Origin: Methylobacterium amylolyticum
Lineage (GTDB): Bacteria > Pseudomonadota > Alphaproteobacteria > Rhizobiales > Beijerinckiaceae
DNA length: 64,000 nt
Assembly (NCBI RefSeq): GCF_030700245.1
Contig: NZ_JAUYZI010000012.1
Span: 62,001 to 126,000 of the forward strand
Direction: 5' to 3'
Positions 37,969 to 46,974 of the stretch are shown in pieces (within the stretch, counting starts at the first letter, position 1; each line of letters opens with the position of its first letter). Under the pieces are notes generated by a model that was given only the letters and a program-made list of their open reading frames with translations, was not told the origin of the DNA and made no database searches. Made by a program: the position numbers and the translations under genes.

Positions 37969-39317
37969 GCACCGCCGCGATCGGCTTCCTCTACGCCGGG
38001 GCGACCTTGGGGGCGATGCTCTCGGGCATCCCCATCGCCTTCGCGCTCGGCTTCGTGGCGCTGGCCTTCATGTGGGTGTTCATGCCCGCCGCCTCCCTCG
38101 ATACGGTGGCGCAGAACGTCTACGAGGAGATGGCCTCGATCACCCTGCTGTCGATCCCGCTCTTCATCCTGAAGGGCGCCGCGATCGGCCGCTCGCGCGC
38201 CGGCCAGGACCTCTACTCGGCGATGCACGCCTGGATGCACCGCATCCCCGGCGGGCTCGGCATCGCCAACGTGTTCGCCTGCGCCCTGTTCGCGGCCATG
38301 GCCGGCTCCAGCCCGGCCACCTGCTCGGCGATCGGCTCGGCCGGCATCCCCGAGATGCGCAAGCGCGGCTACTCGCCGGGCTTCGCCGCCGGAATCATCG
38401 CGGCCGGGGGCACGCTCGGCATCCTGCTGCCGCCCTCGATCACCATGATCCTGTACGCGGTCGCCGCGGAGCAGTCGCTCGGCCGGCTGTTCCTGGCCGG
38501 CATCGGACCCGGCATCCTGCTGGTGATCCTGTTCGCGCTCTGGGCGATGTACCGGTTCCGCTCGGAATACGCGGACGCCAAGGCCGCCCTGGAACGCGGC
38601 GGCCCGGCCTCGGCCATCCTGGCCGAAGAGAACTACACCATGCGGGAGCGCTTCTCGACGCTGCCGCGGGTGATCCCGTTCGTGGTGCTGCTCACCGGCG
38701 TCATGGTCGCGCTCTACGGCGGCTACGCGACCCCGTCCGAGACGGCCGGCCTCGGCGGCCTGCTCGCGCTCGGCCTCATCGCCGTGATCTACGGGGTGTG
38801 GAAGGCGAAGGACCTCAACCCGATCCTCACCGCCACCCTGCGTGAGTCGACCATGCTGATGCTGATCATCGGCATGTCGCTGCTCTACGCCTACGTGATG
38901 AGCTACCTGCACATCTCGCAATCGGCCGCCGCGGCGATCGTGGCGATGCAGCTCTCGCCCTGGGTGCTGCTCGTCACCATCCTGGCGCTGGTGATCGTGC
39001 TCGGCTTCTTCCTGCCGCCGGTCTCGATCATCCTGATGACGGCGCCGATCATCCTGCCGCCGCTGAAGGCCGCGGGGTTCGACCTCGTGTGGTTCGGCGT
39101 GGTGATGACGATCACCATGGAGATGGGCCTGATCCACCCGCCGGTGGGCCTGAACATCTTCGTGATCAAGAACATCGCCCCCGACATCCCGCTCTCGGAC
39201 ATCATCTGGGGCACCCTGCCCTTCGTGATCCTGATGGCGGTGGCGATCCTGATCCTCTGCCTCGTGCCGGGCATCGCGATGTGGCTGCCGGACCTGCTGC
39301 TGTCGCAGACGAGGTAG
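37965..39317 (+). CDS. TRAP transporter large permease (DctM type)
   Basis: 450-residue permease with about 12 helices. The N-terminal DctM pattern includes GIPIAFALGFVALAFMW and MAGSSPATCSAIGSAGIPEM, and the C-terminus has TMEMGLIHPPVGLNIFVIKN. A charged central insert (residues about 200-240) is present. Na+-coupled uptake is the family rule. A strong hairpin (39354-39377) lies 37 nt after the stop. Confidence 0.95.
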   Translation: MSTAAIGFLYAGATLGAMLSGIPIAFALGFVALAFMWVFMPAASLDTVAQNVYEEMASITLLSIPLFILKGAAIGRSRAGQDLYSAMHAWMHRIPGGLGIANVFACALFAAMAGSSPATCSAIGSAGIPEMRKRGYSPGFAAGIIAAGGTLGILLPPSITMILYAVAAEQSLGRLFLAGIGPGILLVILFALWAMYRFRSEYADAKAALERGGPASAILAEENYTMRERFSTLPRVIPFVVLLTGVMVALYGGYATPSETAGLGGLLALGLIAVIYGVWKAKDLNPILTATLRESTMLMLIIGMSLLYAYVMSYLHISQSAAAAIVAMQLSPWVLLVTILALVIVLGFFLPPVSIILMTAPIILPPLKAAGFDLVWFGVVMTITMEMGLIHPPVGLNIFVIKNIAPDIPLSDIIWGTLPFVILMAVAILILCLVPGIAMWLPDLLLSQTR

Positions 39318-39353
39318 CCACGCCATCCGTTGCCTGAGCCGGCCGCCGGTTTC

Positions 39354-39377
39354 CCTCTCCCCGCACGCGGGGAGAGG
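39354..39377 (+). terminator. Hairpin after dctM
   Basis: CCTCTCCCCGC-AC-GCGGGGAGAGG is a perfect 11-bp inverted repeat 37 nt past dctM. There is no T run. It may also be a repeat-family fragment, as the core CTCTCCCC resembles the palindrome between eutB and eutC. Confidence 0.45.
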
Positions 39378-39445
39378 CGATGCCCGGATCGCCAATGGCG
39401 TCGTGCCGTTTCCGGTCTGGACCATTCGGTGATCGCGGCCCGCGC

Positions 39446-39536
39446 CGTCATCGCGAGCGGTAGCGCACCGACCCAGGGTAGCGGGCGCTCTCCAAGGGTG
39501 GCGCCGCTGGATTGCTTCGCTCCGCTCGCAAAGACG
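39446..39536. repeat. Palindromic intergenic repeat, family A, copy 2
   Basis: A 91-bp element, inverted relative to copies 1 and 4, in the spacer between dctM and the crotonase gene (convergent ends). It begins CGTCATCGCGAGCGG and ends GCTTCGCTCCGCTCGCAAAG plus ACG. GGAAACCGTATCAG lies 27 nt beyond its right edge (39564-39577), and a mirrored CCGTTTCCGG flanks it on the left near 39406. Confidence 0.85.
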
Positions 39537-39601
39537 GAGCGCCGATCCCGCACCCCCACAATCGGAAACCGTATCAGCCGCGAATCATGGATCGGTGATG
39601 G

Positions 39602-40414
39602 TCAGCGCCCCGCCCAGCGCGGCGCGCGCTTGCCGAGGAAGGCTTCCATGCCCTCCCGGAAATCCTGGCTCATGTAGCACATCAGGATCAGGTCATCGCC
39701 CGGCCGCGGCGCGCCGTCGGCCGCCGGCTCCTCCTCGGCGAGCCGACGCAGCCCCTCCTTGGTCGCCTGCATGGTCAGCGGCGCGTGGTTGGCGAGCAGG
39801 CCGGCCAGGGTGTCGACCCGCTCGTCCAGGGCGGTGCGGTCGTCCACGACCTCGCCCACGAGGCCGATCGCCAGCGCCTCCTCCGCCCCGACGAGGCGGG
39901 CGGTGAAGATGATGTCCTTGACCCGCGCCGGGCCGATCAGGTTCGCGAGCCGCTTCAGGTTGCCCTGGCTGAGGCAGTTGCCGAGCGTCCGGGCGATCGG
40001 GAAGCCGAACCGGGCGTCGCGGGTCGCGACCCGCAGGTCGCAGGCGGCCGCGATGGCCGCGCCGCCGCCGGTGCAGGCGCCCGCGATCGCCGCGATGGTC
40101 GGCACCCGCAGCCGCTCCAGGCTGCCGAGCACCTGATCCATGAAGCGCTCGTAGCCGAGCGCGTCCTCCGCCGTCTCGAAGCTCCGGAACTGGGCGATGT
40201 CGGTGCCGGCCGCGAACGCCTTGTCGCCCGCGCCGGTGATGATCAGCGCCTTGACGGACGCGTCGTCCGCGATCCGCTCGCAGCAGGTGACGAGGCCGCG
40301 ATACATCGCGAAGGTGAGCGCGTTGCGCGCCTGCGGCCGATTCAGGACGATCCGGGCGACGCCGGATTCGTCCGTCGTGAACAGCAATTCGTCGGTCTGA
40401 GCGTGAGCGTTCAT
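39602..40414 (-). CDS. Crotonase-family protein lacking the usual catalytic glutamates
   Basis: 270 residues. The oxyanion-hole pattern AFAAGTDIAQF and the second site GACTGGGAAIAAACDLRVA are present, but Glu of the hydratase GGGxE position is Ala, and the second Glu (PExGLG) is replaced in FGFPIARTLGN. Simple enoyl-CoA hydration is unlikely; an isomerase, lyase or hydrolase role is possible. It lies 18 nt downstream of the CoA-transferase gene, so it probably acts on its product. Confidence 0.9.
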   Translation of the reverse strand: MNAHAQTDELLFTTDESGVARIVLNRPQARNALTFAMYRGLVTCCERIADDASVKALIITGAGDKAFAAGTDIAQFRSFETAEDALGYERFMDQVLGSLERLRVPTIAAIAGACTGGGAAIAAACDLRVATRDARFGFPIARTLGNCLSQGNLKRLANLIGPARVKDIIFTARLVGAEEALAIGLVGEVVDDRTALDERVDTLAGLLANHAPLTMQATKEGLRRLAEEEPAADGAPRPGDDLILMCYMSQDFREGMEAFLGKRAPRWAGR

Positions 40415-40432
40415 CGGCGGACCTCCAAATCC

Positions 40433-41653
40433 TCAGGCCACGGTCTCGCGCACGATGCCCCGGGCGATCAAGTCGTCGATCGCGTCGGCCGCGTAGCCGG
40501 CCTCCGCCAGGATCGCGCGGGAATGCTCGCCGAGCAGCGGCGCCGGCCCGTGGACGCGGCCCGGCGTGTCCGAGAATTTTATGGGAAGGCCGAGCGTGCG
40601 CATCGGCCCAACGCGCGGGTGCTCGACCTCGACCACCATCTCCCGGGCGAGCGCCTGGGGGTCCCGGTGCATGGCGTTTACGTCGAGCACGGGCCCGGCC
40701 GGCACGCCCTCCGCCTCCAGCCGCGCCAGCCAGTCCGCGGAGCCGTGCGCGCGGAACCGCGGCGCGAGCGTCGCGGCCAGCTCCAGCCGGTTGGCCATCC
40801 GGTCGCGGTTGAGCGCGAAGCGCGGGTCCTGCGCCAGCTCCTCGGCGCCGATCGCCGTGAGCAGCCGCAGCCAGTTGGTCTGGTTGGCGGCGCCGATGGT
40901 GATCCAGCCGTCCGCCGTCTCGAACGCCTCGTAGGGGGCGTTGAGCGGGTGGGCCGAGCCCATCGGCCCCGGCGCCACCCCGGTCGCCATGGCGATGGCC
41001 GACTGCCAGTAGGTGTGGGTGATGCCGGCCTCGAACAGGGAGGTGTCGACCGCCTGCCCGCGCCCGGTGCGCAGGCGGTTGGAGTAGGCCGCGAGCACGC
41101 CCATCGCCGCGAGGATGCCGGCGGTGATGTCGGTCACCGGCGGCCCGCACTTCATCGGCGGCCGGCCGGGCCCCTCCCCCGTCACCGACATCAGCCCGCT
41201 CATGCCCTGCGCCACGAGGTCGAAGCCGGCCCGGTCCCGGTAGGGGCCGCTGCGGCCGAAGCCCGAGAGCGAGCAGTAGACGAGGCCCGGGTAGTCCTGC
41301 CGCAGGGTCTCGTAGCCGAGACCGAGCCGCTCCATCGTGCCCGCGCGGTAGTTCTCGATCAGCGCGTCGGCGCCGTCGAGGAGGCGGCGCAGCACCGCGA
41401 TCCCGTCGGGATGCTTGAGGTCGAGGCTGATGCCGCGCTTGCCGCGGTTCATCATCATGTAGGCGGCGCTCTCGCCCTCCAGGGCGGGCGGGACGGTGCG
41501 GCGGGTGTCGTCGCCGTCGAGCTTCTCGACCTTGATCACCTCCGCGCCCATGTCGCCGAGCATCAGTCCGCAGACCGGGCCGGCCATGATGTGGGCGAGC
41601 TCGATCACCCGCATGCCCGCGAGCGGGCCGCTCCTGTGCGACGTCACGGCCAT
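40433..41653 (-). CDS. Class III (CaiB/Frc family) CoA-transferase
   Basis: 406-residue enzyme that moves CoA between carboxylic acids. Family motifs: VIELAHIMAGPVCGLMLGDMGAEVIKVE, GKRGISLDLKHPDG, LIENYRAGTMERLGLG and GFDLVAQGMSGLMSVTG, where the Asp is the predicted nucleophile that forms the aspartyl-CoA anhydride. The donor and acceptor acids are unknown. It is 7 nt downstream of the MFS gene and 18 nt upstream of the crotonase gene, so all three are one operon. Confidence 0.94.
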   Translation of the reverse strand: MAVTSHRSGPLAGMRVIELAHIMAGPVCGLMLGDMGAEVIKVEKLDGDDTRRTVPPALEGESAAYMMMNRGKRGISLDLKHPDGIAVLRRLLDGADALIENYRAGTMERLGLGYETLRQDYPGLVYCSLSGFGRSGPYRDRAGFDLVAQGMSGLMSVTGEGPGRPPMKCGPPVTDITAGILAAMGVLAAYSNRLRTGRGQAVDTSLFEAGITHTYWQSAIAMATGVAPGPMGSAHPLNAPYEAFETADGWITIGAANQTNWLRLLTAIGAEELAQDPRFALNRDRMANRLELAATLAPRFRAHGSADWLARLEAEGVPAGPVLDVNAMHRDPQALAREMVVEVEHPRVGPMRTLGLPIKFSDTPGRVHGPAPLLGEHSRAILAEAGYAADAIDDLIARGIVRETVA

Positions 41654-41660
41654 GGCCCGC

Positions 41661-42953
41661 CTACTCCCCCGCCGTCACGCCGGCCACCCGGCCGTCCGGC
41701 CCCGCCGCGGGCTCCACGAATTCCCGCTCGGGATGCATGGTGAAGGCGAGGCCGGCGCCGAGCAAGCACAGGCCGATCGAGCCGACGAAGGGCAGCGTCC
41801 AGCTCCCGGTCATGTCGACGATCAGCCCGAACACGATCGGCGAGACGATCGCGGCGATGGCCGAGCCGGTGTTCATCAGGCCGCTGCCGGTGCCCGCGTA
41901 TTTCGGGGCGATGTCCATCGGCACCGACCAGATCGGACCGATCACCAGCTCGGCGAAGAAGAAGCCGGACGACAGGAGCAGGGCCACGAGGGTCAGGTCG
42001 CGGGTGAAGAACACGCCGGTCAGGCTCGCCGCCGCACCGAGAAAGCCGACGACGATCACCGAGAGCCGGGCGAGCTTCACGTTGCCGGTGCGGTGCAGGA
42101 TGCCGTCGCTGAGCATGCCGCCGACCGTGTCGCCGACCACGCCCGCGAAGAACACGCCCGAGGCGAACAGCGCCGAGTTCTTCAGGTCGAGGCCGTAGCT
42201 CTGCTTGAAGAAGCTCGGCAGCCAGCCGAGGAACAGCCACAGGGTCCAGCCGTAGCAAAAATAGGTGACCGACACCGGCAGCATGCGGCGGGTCAGCGCC
42301 CCCCACGGCACCGACTGACGGGCGCCGACCTTGCGCGGCGGCGGCAGCGTGTCGAGCTCGGCCCGCGTGATGGCGGGGTGCTCGGACGGGTCGTCGCGGA
42401 AGTACAGGTACCAGATCACCACCCAGACGAAGCTCGCCACGCCGAGGATCACGAAGCTGCTGCGCCAGCCGACGTGGTAGATCAGGAAGGCGACGATCGG
42501 CGGCGCCACCGCGTTGCCCAGGCGCGCGAAGGCGTGGGTGATGCCCTGCGCGAAGCCCCGGCGGCCCGGCGCCGTCCAGTTCTGCATGGCCCGGGTCGCG
42601 GTCGGGAAGGTCGCGCCCTCGCCGAAGCCCAGCAGCACGCGGGCGAGGAACAGGCTGACGAGGCCGCCGACCATGCCGGTGAGGATGGTCGCCGACGCCC
42701 AGATGATGCCGCAGATCATCAGCGTGCGCCGGGCCCCGAACCGGTCGCCGACCGAGCCGCCGATCACCTGGAAGATCGCGTAGGGGTAGGCGAAGGCCGA
42801 GAGGATCAGGCCGAACTGCGTGTTCGACATGCCGAGGTCGCTCATCATCACGGACCCGGCAGTCGCGATGTTCACCCGGTCCAGATAGGTGATGAAGTAC
42901 ATCAGGCAGAGCAGCCCGAGCACGCCGTTCGTGGCGCTCACGCGCTTCATCAT
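41661..42953 (-). CDS. MFS transporter, anion:cation symporter type
   Basis: 430 residues, 12 helices. Features of the ACS/phthalate-type carriers: LDRVNIATAGSVMMSDLGMSN, GDRFGARRTL (loop 2-3), GEGATFPTATRAMQNW. These usually import organic anions. GGGAGGG precedes the tandem ATG at 42953. It is the first gene of the MFS-CoA-transferase-crotonase operon and may carry the same acid as the TRAP system or a precursor. Confidence 0.93.
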   Translation of the reverse strand: MMKRVSATNGVLGLLCLMYFITYLDRVNIATAGSVMMSDLGMSNTQFGLILSAFAYPYAIFQVIGGSVGDRFGARRTLMICGIIWASATILTGMVGGLVSLFLARVLLGFGEGATFPTATRAMQNWTAPGRRGFAQGITHAFARLGNAVAPPIVAFLIYHVGWRSSFVILGVASFVWVVIWYLYFRDDPSEHPAITRAELDTLPPPRKVGARQSVPWGALTRRMLPVSVTYFCYGWTLWLFLGWLPSFFKQSYGLDLKNSALFASGVFFAGVVGDTVGGMLSDGILHRTGNVKLARLSVIVVGFLGAAASLTGVFFTRDLTLVALLLSSGFFFAELVIGPIWSVPMDIAPKYAGTGSGLMNTGSAIAAIVSPIVFGLIVDMTGSWTLPFVGSIGLCLLGAGLAFTMHPEREFVEPAAGPDGRVAGVTAGE

Positions 42954-43102
42954 CGATCCCTCCCTGGTGAGCGCCGTCCGCGCCGGCCCTCTCGCGCCTC
43001 GACCGCGGACGGGCACTTTTCGTATGCGTTATTCAAACCGCTCCCGGCGCCGATGGCAACACCGTCGCGCATTCTGTCACCGGAGACGGGATGAAAACGC
43101 GA

Positions 43103-43124
43103 ACGGGGGCCCGAAGGCCCCCGT
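43103..43124 (-). terminator. Rho-independent-like terminator of the NNP-family gene
   Basis: In the leftward direction the stem ACGGGGGCC has its perfect complement around a TTCG tetraloop, followed by TCGCGTTTTC. It begins 45 nt after the stop of the leftward transporter gene. Stable loop and T-rich tail make this the best terminator in the window. Confidence 0.7.
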
Positions 43125-43168
43125 CGCCGTCCAGAGCCGCGCGGGACGCGGCCGAAATCTGCTGTCGT

Positions 43169-44419
43169 TCAGGCCGTGGCCGGCCGCAGCTCGCCGCCCT
43201 CCCCGGCCGGCTGCGTGCCCAGGGCCTTGCCGCGCGGCCCGACCCAGGTGCCGACCCACGTGCGCTGCCACAGGAACAGGCAGCCGAGCACCACGGCGGC
43301 GAAGGCCGCGTAGAGCACGAACCCGGTGGCGAAGGAGCCGGTGTACTGCTTCGAGAGGCCCATCACGTTCGGCAGGATCGCCCCGCCGAGCGCGCCGACC
43401 TCGCCGATCATCGAGCCCGCCACCGCGGTGTTCGACGGCCAGCGCAGGGGCACGAGCTGGAACAGCGCGCCGTTGCCGGCGCCGAGCGCCGCGAAGCAGA
43501 ACATGAACAGCACGGTCGTGGCCGCGAGCGACGGCGTCGCCGTCAGCCCCAGGAACGCGCCGATCGCCGCCAGCAGCACCACGGAGAGCACCGCGACACC
43601 GCCCACCCGGTCGGCGAAGTAGCCGCCCACGATCCGGATGCCCGAGCCCATCAGCGCCGCGAGCATGGTCAGCCGGCCGGCCTCGACCTTGGTCACCGCG
43701 AACTGCTCGTAGAAGAAGGTCGGCAGGAAGTTCGACAGGCCGATGAAGCCGCCGAAGGTGATCACGTAGATCAGCGAGAATGCCCAGCCGTCCTTCGTGA
43801 ACAGGCAGGAGACGTGCTGCTTGAAGGTCTGCTCGTGGCAGTCCGGCGGCTCCTTGGCCAGCGCGATCATCACGGCGATCGGCAGCAGCATCACCGCGCC
43901 GGCGAAGCCGTAGACCGCCTGCCAGCCGTAGGCCTGGGCGAGCGGCGGGGCGAACAGCACGGCGAGCACGGTGCCCGAATTGCCGGCCCCCGCGATGCCC
44001 ATGGCCAGCCCCTTGTGCTCGGGCGGGAACCAGCCGGAGCCCAGGGACAGGGCGACGCCGAACGAGGCGCCGGCGATGCCGAGCAGCACGCCCATCGCCA
44101 GCACGTCGTTGTAGGAGGACACGAAGAAGAAGCCGTAGACCATCGCCAGGACGATGACGCCCATCTCGGTGAGCGCGGCGTTCTTGCGGCCGATATACTG
44201 GGCGAGCACGCCGAGCGGGAAGCGCATGATGGCCCCGGCCAGGATCGGCAGGGAGATCATGAAGCCGGTCTGGGCCGGGGTGAGCTTGTAGGTCTCGGTG
44301 ATGAACGGCCCCATCGCGCCGTTGAGCACCCAGATCGCGAAGCAGAAATCGAAATACAGGAACGCCGCGAACAGCGTCGGGGGGTGCCCCGACTTCATCA
44401 CCGTCTTGAAGCTGGCCAT
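43169..44419 (-). CDS. MFS transporter of the nitrate/nitrite porter (NNP) type
   Basis: 416 residues with 12 helices. The NNP-like signature GIAGAGNSGTVLAVLFAPPLA is present, together with RFPLGVLAQYIGRKNA (loop 2-3) and GSGWFPPEHKGLAMG. Members take up nitrate or exchange it for nitrite. No nitrate reductase or regulator gene is near. The ATG at 44419 is preferred; the upstream part of the frame is low-complexity. It has its own terminator and a 410-bp divergent spacer. Confidence 0.82.
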   Translation of the reverse strand: MASFKTVMKSGHPPTLFAAFLYFDFCFAIWVLNGAMGPFITETYKLTPAQTGFMISLPILAGAIMRFPLGVLAQYIGRKNAALTEMGVIVLAMVYGFFFVSSYNDVLAMGVLLGIAGASFGVALSLGSGWFPPEHKGLAMGIAGAGNSGTVLAVLFAPPLAQAYGWQAVYGFAGAVMLLPIAVMIALAKEPPDCHEQTFKQHVSCLFTKDGWAFSLIYVITFGGFIGLSNFLPTFFYEQFAVTKVEAGRLTMLAALMGSGIRIVGGYFADRVGGVAVLSVVLLAAIGAFLGLTATPSLAATTVLFMFCFAALGAGNGALFQLVPLRWPSNTAVAGSMIGEVGALGGAILPNVMGLSKQYTGSFATGFVLYAAFAAVVLGCLFLWQRTWVGTWVGPRGKALGTQPAGEGGELRPATA

Positions 44420-44829
44420 CGCTGGGTGCTCGTCTGCTGAGGCGGACCGCGTCGGGTCCGCGCATGCCGGGGGGCCGGACGCACACCGTCCGCAGTCTGG
44501 AGCGCCGTTGCTCCGCGCGCCGCAGCAGGCGCGGCGTCGGGAGCGATGCAGCGAGCGTGCCAAGTCGGCGCAGGCCTTCGCCGGGGCCGCGCCCCCGGAA
44601 TTCCGCCGGCTTTCGCACCGGCGGCTGCCGAACCTTGCGGCACTCCGGCAACACAGACCGGCAGAAGTCCAGATGCCCGCGCCGTCGCGGCCCGGTGTGG
44701 CCGGCCCGGATCTTGGCGCCCTGGATCGGAACTTGCTAAAACCCGGACGGAGCTTGGCCGCGTCTCAGGGCGCCCGCTCCCGCGCGCCGCCGGAACGACC
44801 GCGGTCGCGCCACGCAGGGAATTGCATCG
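44420..44829. other. Divergent intergenic region, NNP transporter / L,D-transpeptidase
   Basis: 410 bp with no believable gene. It must contain both promoters. The only distinct element is a perfect 12-bp palindrome CGACCGCGGTCG (44796-44807), 22 nt before the L,D-transpeptidase start; its function is unknown. Confidence 0.45.
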
Positions 44830-45756
44830 ATGTCCGCCCCGATCCGCCTCCTCCTCGCCGGGTTCGCCGCCCTCGCGGTCGCCCCGCCGGCCCTCGCCCA
44901 GAACCGCGGCCCGGTCGCCGCCGCCGGGATCGACGGTTACGGCGCCCCCGTCGACGACCAGCAGCTCTACCAGGACCAGAACGGCGCGCTCTACCTCAAG
45001 CGCGGCGGCCGCTACGTGCCCTATACCGGCCGGATGGATTACGGGCGCCCGGTGCCCGGCACCGAGGTGGCGCCGCCGGCCCGCACGGCGGTGGAGCCCC
45101 CCGGGGGCACGGCGGCCGCGCCGCCGGTCGAGGGCCTGTCGCCGATCGAGGCCGCCAAGGCCAAGGCCGTGATCCGCGCCCCCGACAACGGTCCGATCGA
45201 CTACGCGCGGATCTACGGCCCGATCAACGACGACGTCTTCCCGATCTCGGCCTTCAACTACAAGAAGACGAACCCGGCGTTCCTGCGCCAGGAGATCGCC
45301 TATCACGGCCCCTACGAGCCGGGCACGATCATCGTCGACCCGCGGGCGCACCAGCTCACGCTCGTCGAGGAGAACGGCCGCGCCCGCCGCTACGGCGTCG
45401 GCGTCGGCAAGCAGGGCTTCTCGTGGTCGGGCAGCGCCACGGTGAACTCGAAGCAGGCGTGGCCGGACTGGTACCCGCCCAAGGAGATGATCGCCCGCCG
45501 TCCCGACCTCGCCGGGCAGGTCGACAAGCTCCAGAGCGGCCTGGGCGTACCCGGCGGCAACCGCAACCCGCTCGGCGCCCGCGCCATGTACCTGTGGCAG
45601 GGCAACAAGGACACGCTGTTCCGCATCCACGGCACCACCGAGCCGGAGACGATCGGCCGGAGCGTGTCCTCGGGCTGCATCCGGATGATCAACCAGGACG
45701 CGATCGACCTGTTCAGCCGCGTCAATGTCGGCGCCAAGGTCGTCGTCCTGAACTGA
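44830..45756 (+). CDS. Periplasmic L,D-transpeptidase (YkuD/ErfK type)
   Basis: 308-residue precursor. Signal peptide 1-23 (LLLAGFAALAVAPPALAQ). A linker rich in Pro/Ala leads to the YkuD domain (about 160-306) with catalytic HGTTEPETIGRSVSSGCIRM: His267 and nucleophile Cys283. Such enzymes make 3-3 peptidoglycan cross-links or attach proteins to the wall. GTIIVDPRAHQLTLVEENG is the domain entry. It is apparently monocistronic. Confidence 0.94.
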   Translation: MSAPIRLLLAGFAALAVAPPALAQNRGPVAAAGIDGYGAPVDDQQLYQDQNGALYLKRGGRYVPYTGRMDYGRPVPGTEVAPPARTAVEPPGGTAAAPPVEGLSPIEAAKAKAVIRAPDNGPIDYARIYGPINDDVFPISAFNYKKTNPAFLRQEIAYHGPYEPGTIIVDPRAHQLTLVEENGRARRYGVGVGKQGFSWSGSATVNSKQAWPDWYPPKEMIARRPDLAGQVDKLQSGLGVPGGNRNPLGARAMYLWQGNKDTLFRIHGTTEPETIGRSVSSGCIRMINQDAIDLFSRVNVGAKVVVLN

Positions 45757-45844
45757 CCGCCCGCTCCGCGGCATCGACCCGGGCCGTCGCCCCTCAACCG
45801 GGTCGGCGGCCCTTCGCCGTTTCAGGAACGCGCGGCGGCGGGTC

Positions 45845-46822
45845 CTAGGCCGGGCGCCGGTGCTCGCCGAGGATGCGGCGGACGGTGCCGGCCTCGGAGC
45901 GGTAGACGATCGTCTCGGTCTGGATGCGGTCGGGCCGGAAGCGGACGCCGCGCAGGAGCGCCCCGTCGGTGACGCCGGTCGCCGCGACGATCACGTCCCC
46001 GCCCGCGAGATCGGTCAGCTCGTATTTCCGATCGTGGTCGCGGATGCCCATCTCGGTCGCACGGCGGCGCCGGTCGGCGGTGTCGAGGATCAGCCGTCCC
46101 TGCATCTGCCCGCCGATGCAGCGCAGGGCCGCCGCGGCGAGCACGCCCTCCGGTGCCGCGCCGGTGCCGAGATAGATGTCGACCCCGGTCTCCTCCGGGC
46201 TCGTCGTGAAGATGATGCCGGCGATGTCGCCGTCCGAGATCAGCCGGACGGCGGCGCCGGTGGCGCGGACTTCGGCAACGAGGGCGGCGTGGCGGGGCCG
46301 GTCGAGGATCAGGGCGGTGATCTGGTCCGGCGCGACGCCCTTGGCGCGGGCGAGGGCGCCGATGTTGTCGGCGGGGCTGGCGTCGAGATCGACGAGGCCG
46401 GCCGGGTAGCCCGGGCCGATCGCGATCTTCTGCATGTACACGTCGGGGGCGGCGAGCAGTGAGCCGCGCTCGGCCATGGCCATCACGGCGATGGCGCCGG
46501 GCATGTCCTTGGCGCAGAGGGTGGTGCCCTCCAGCGGGTCGACGGCGATGTCGACCTCCGGCCCCTCGCCCCGGCCGAGCTGCTCGCCGATGAACAGCAT
46601 CGGCGCCTCGTCGCGCTCGCCCTCGCCGATCACCACGGTGCCGCGGATCGGCAGGCCGTTCAGCTCGTCGCGCATCGCGTCGACCGCCGCTTGGTCGGCC
46701 GCCTTCTCGTCGCCCTTGCCGCGCAGCCGCGCGGCAGCGATGGCGGCGCGCTCGGTGACGCGGGCGAGTTCGAGCGCGAGCGTGCGCGGCACCGCGCGCG
46801 AGCTTCTGGACCCGTCTGACAT
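45845..46822 (-). CDS. glpX: Class II fructose-1,6-bisphosphatase
   Basis: 325-residue enzyme that dephosphorylates fructose-1,6-bisphosphate (some also sedoheptulose-1,7-bisphosphate) in gluconeogenesis. GlpX motifs: GTVVIGEGERDEAPML, DIAVDPLEGTTLCAKDMPGA, VQKIAIG-type (MQKIAIGPG) and GTGAAPEGVLAAAALRCIGG. Start ATG 46822. The hom gene lies 152 nt upstream on the same strand; the two may be cotranscribed, as is common in this order (glpX after hom) in alphaproteobacteria. Confidence 0.95.
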   Translation of the reverse strand: MSDGSRSSRAVPRTLALELARVTERAAIAAARLRGKGDEKAADQAAVDAMRDELNGLPIRGTVVIGEGERDEAPMLFIGEQLGRGEGPEVDIAVDPLEGTTLCAKDMPGAIAVMAMAERGSLLAAPDVYMQKIAIGPGYPAGLVDLDASPADNIGALARAKGVAPDQITALILDRPRHAALVAEVRATGAAVRLISDGDIAGIIFTTSPEETGVDIYLGTGAAPEGVLAAAALRCIGGQMQGRLILDTADRRRRATEMGIRDHDRKYELTDLAGGDVIVAATGVTDGALLRGVRFRPDRIQTETIVYRSEAGTVRRILGEHRRPA

Positions 46823-46974
46823 CGTTCCCTGCCTCTAAGTCCGGGCCCGATCTTCGCGTCGGATCCCGTCGCGGCCGCGACCGGACATCCCGCCGCTTCC
46901 CGCCTCACCGTATATCGTATGTGTCCGGCTTCGGTTTCGTCATCCGTTCCGAATGTCCTTCCGCCCCGAATGCC

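Noticed and set aside
44791..44816. GGAAC-N16-CGCA before the L,D-transpeptidase
   Set aside because: The -10 half does not match CGTT.
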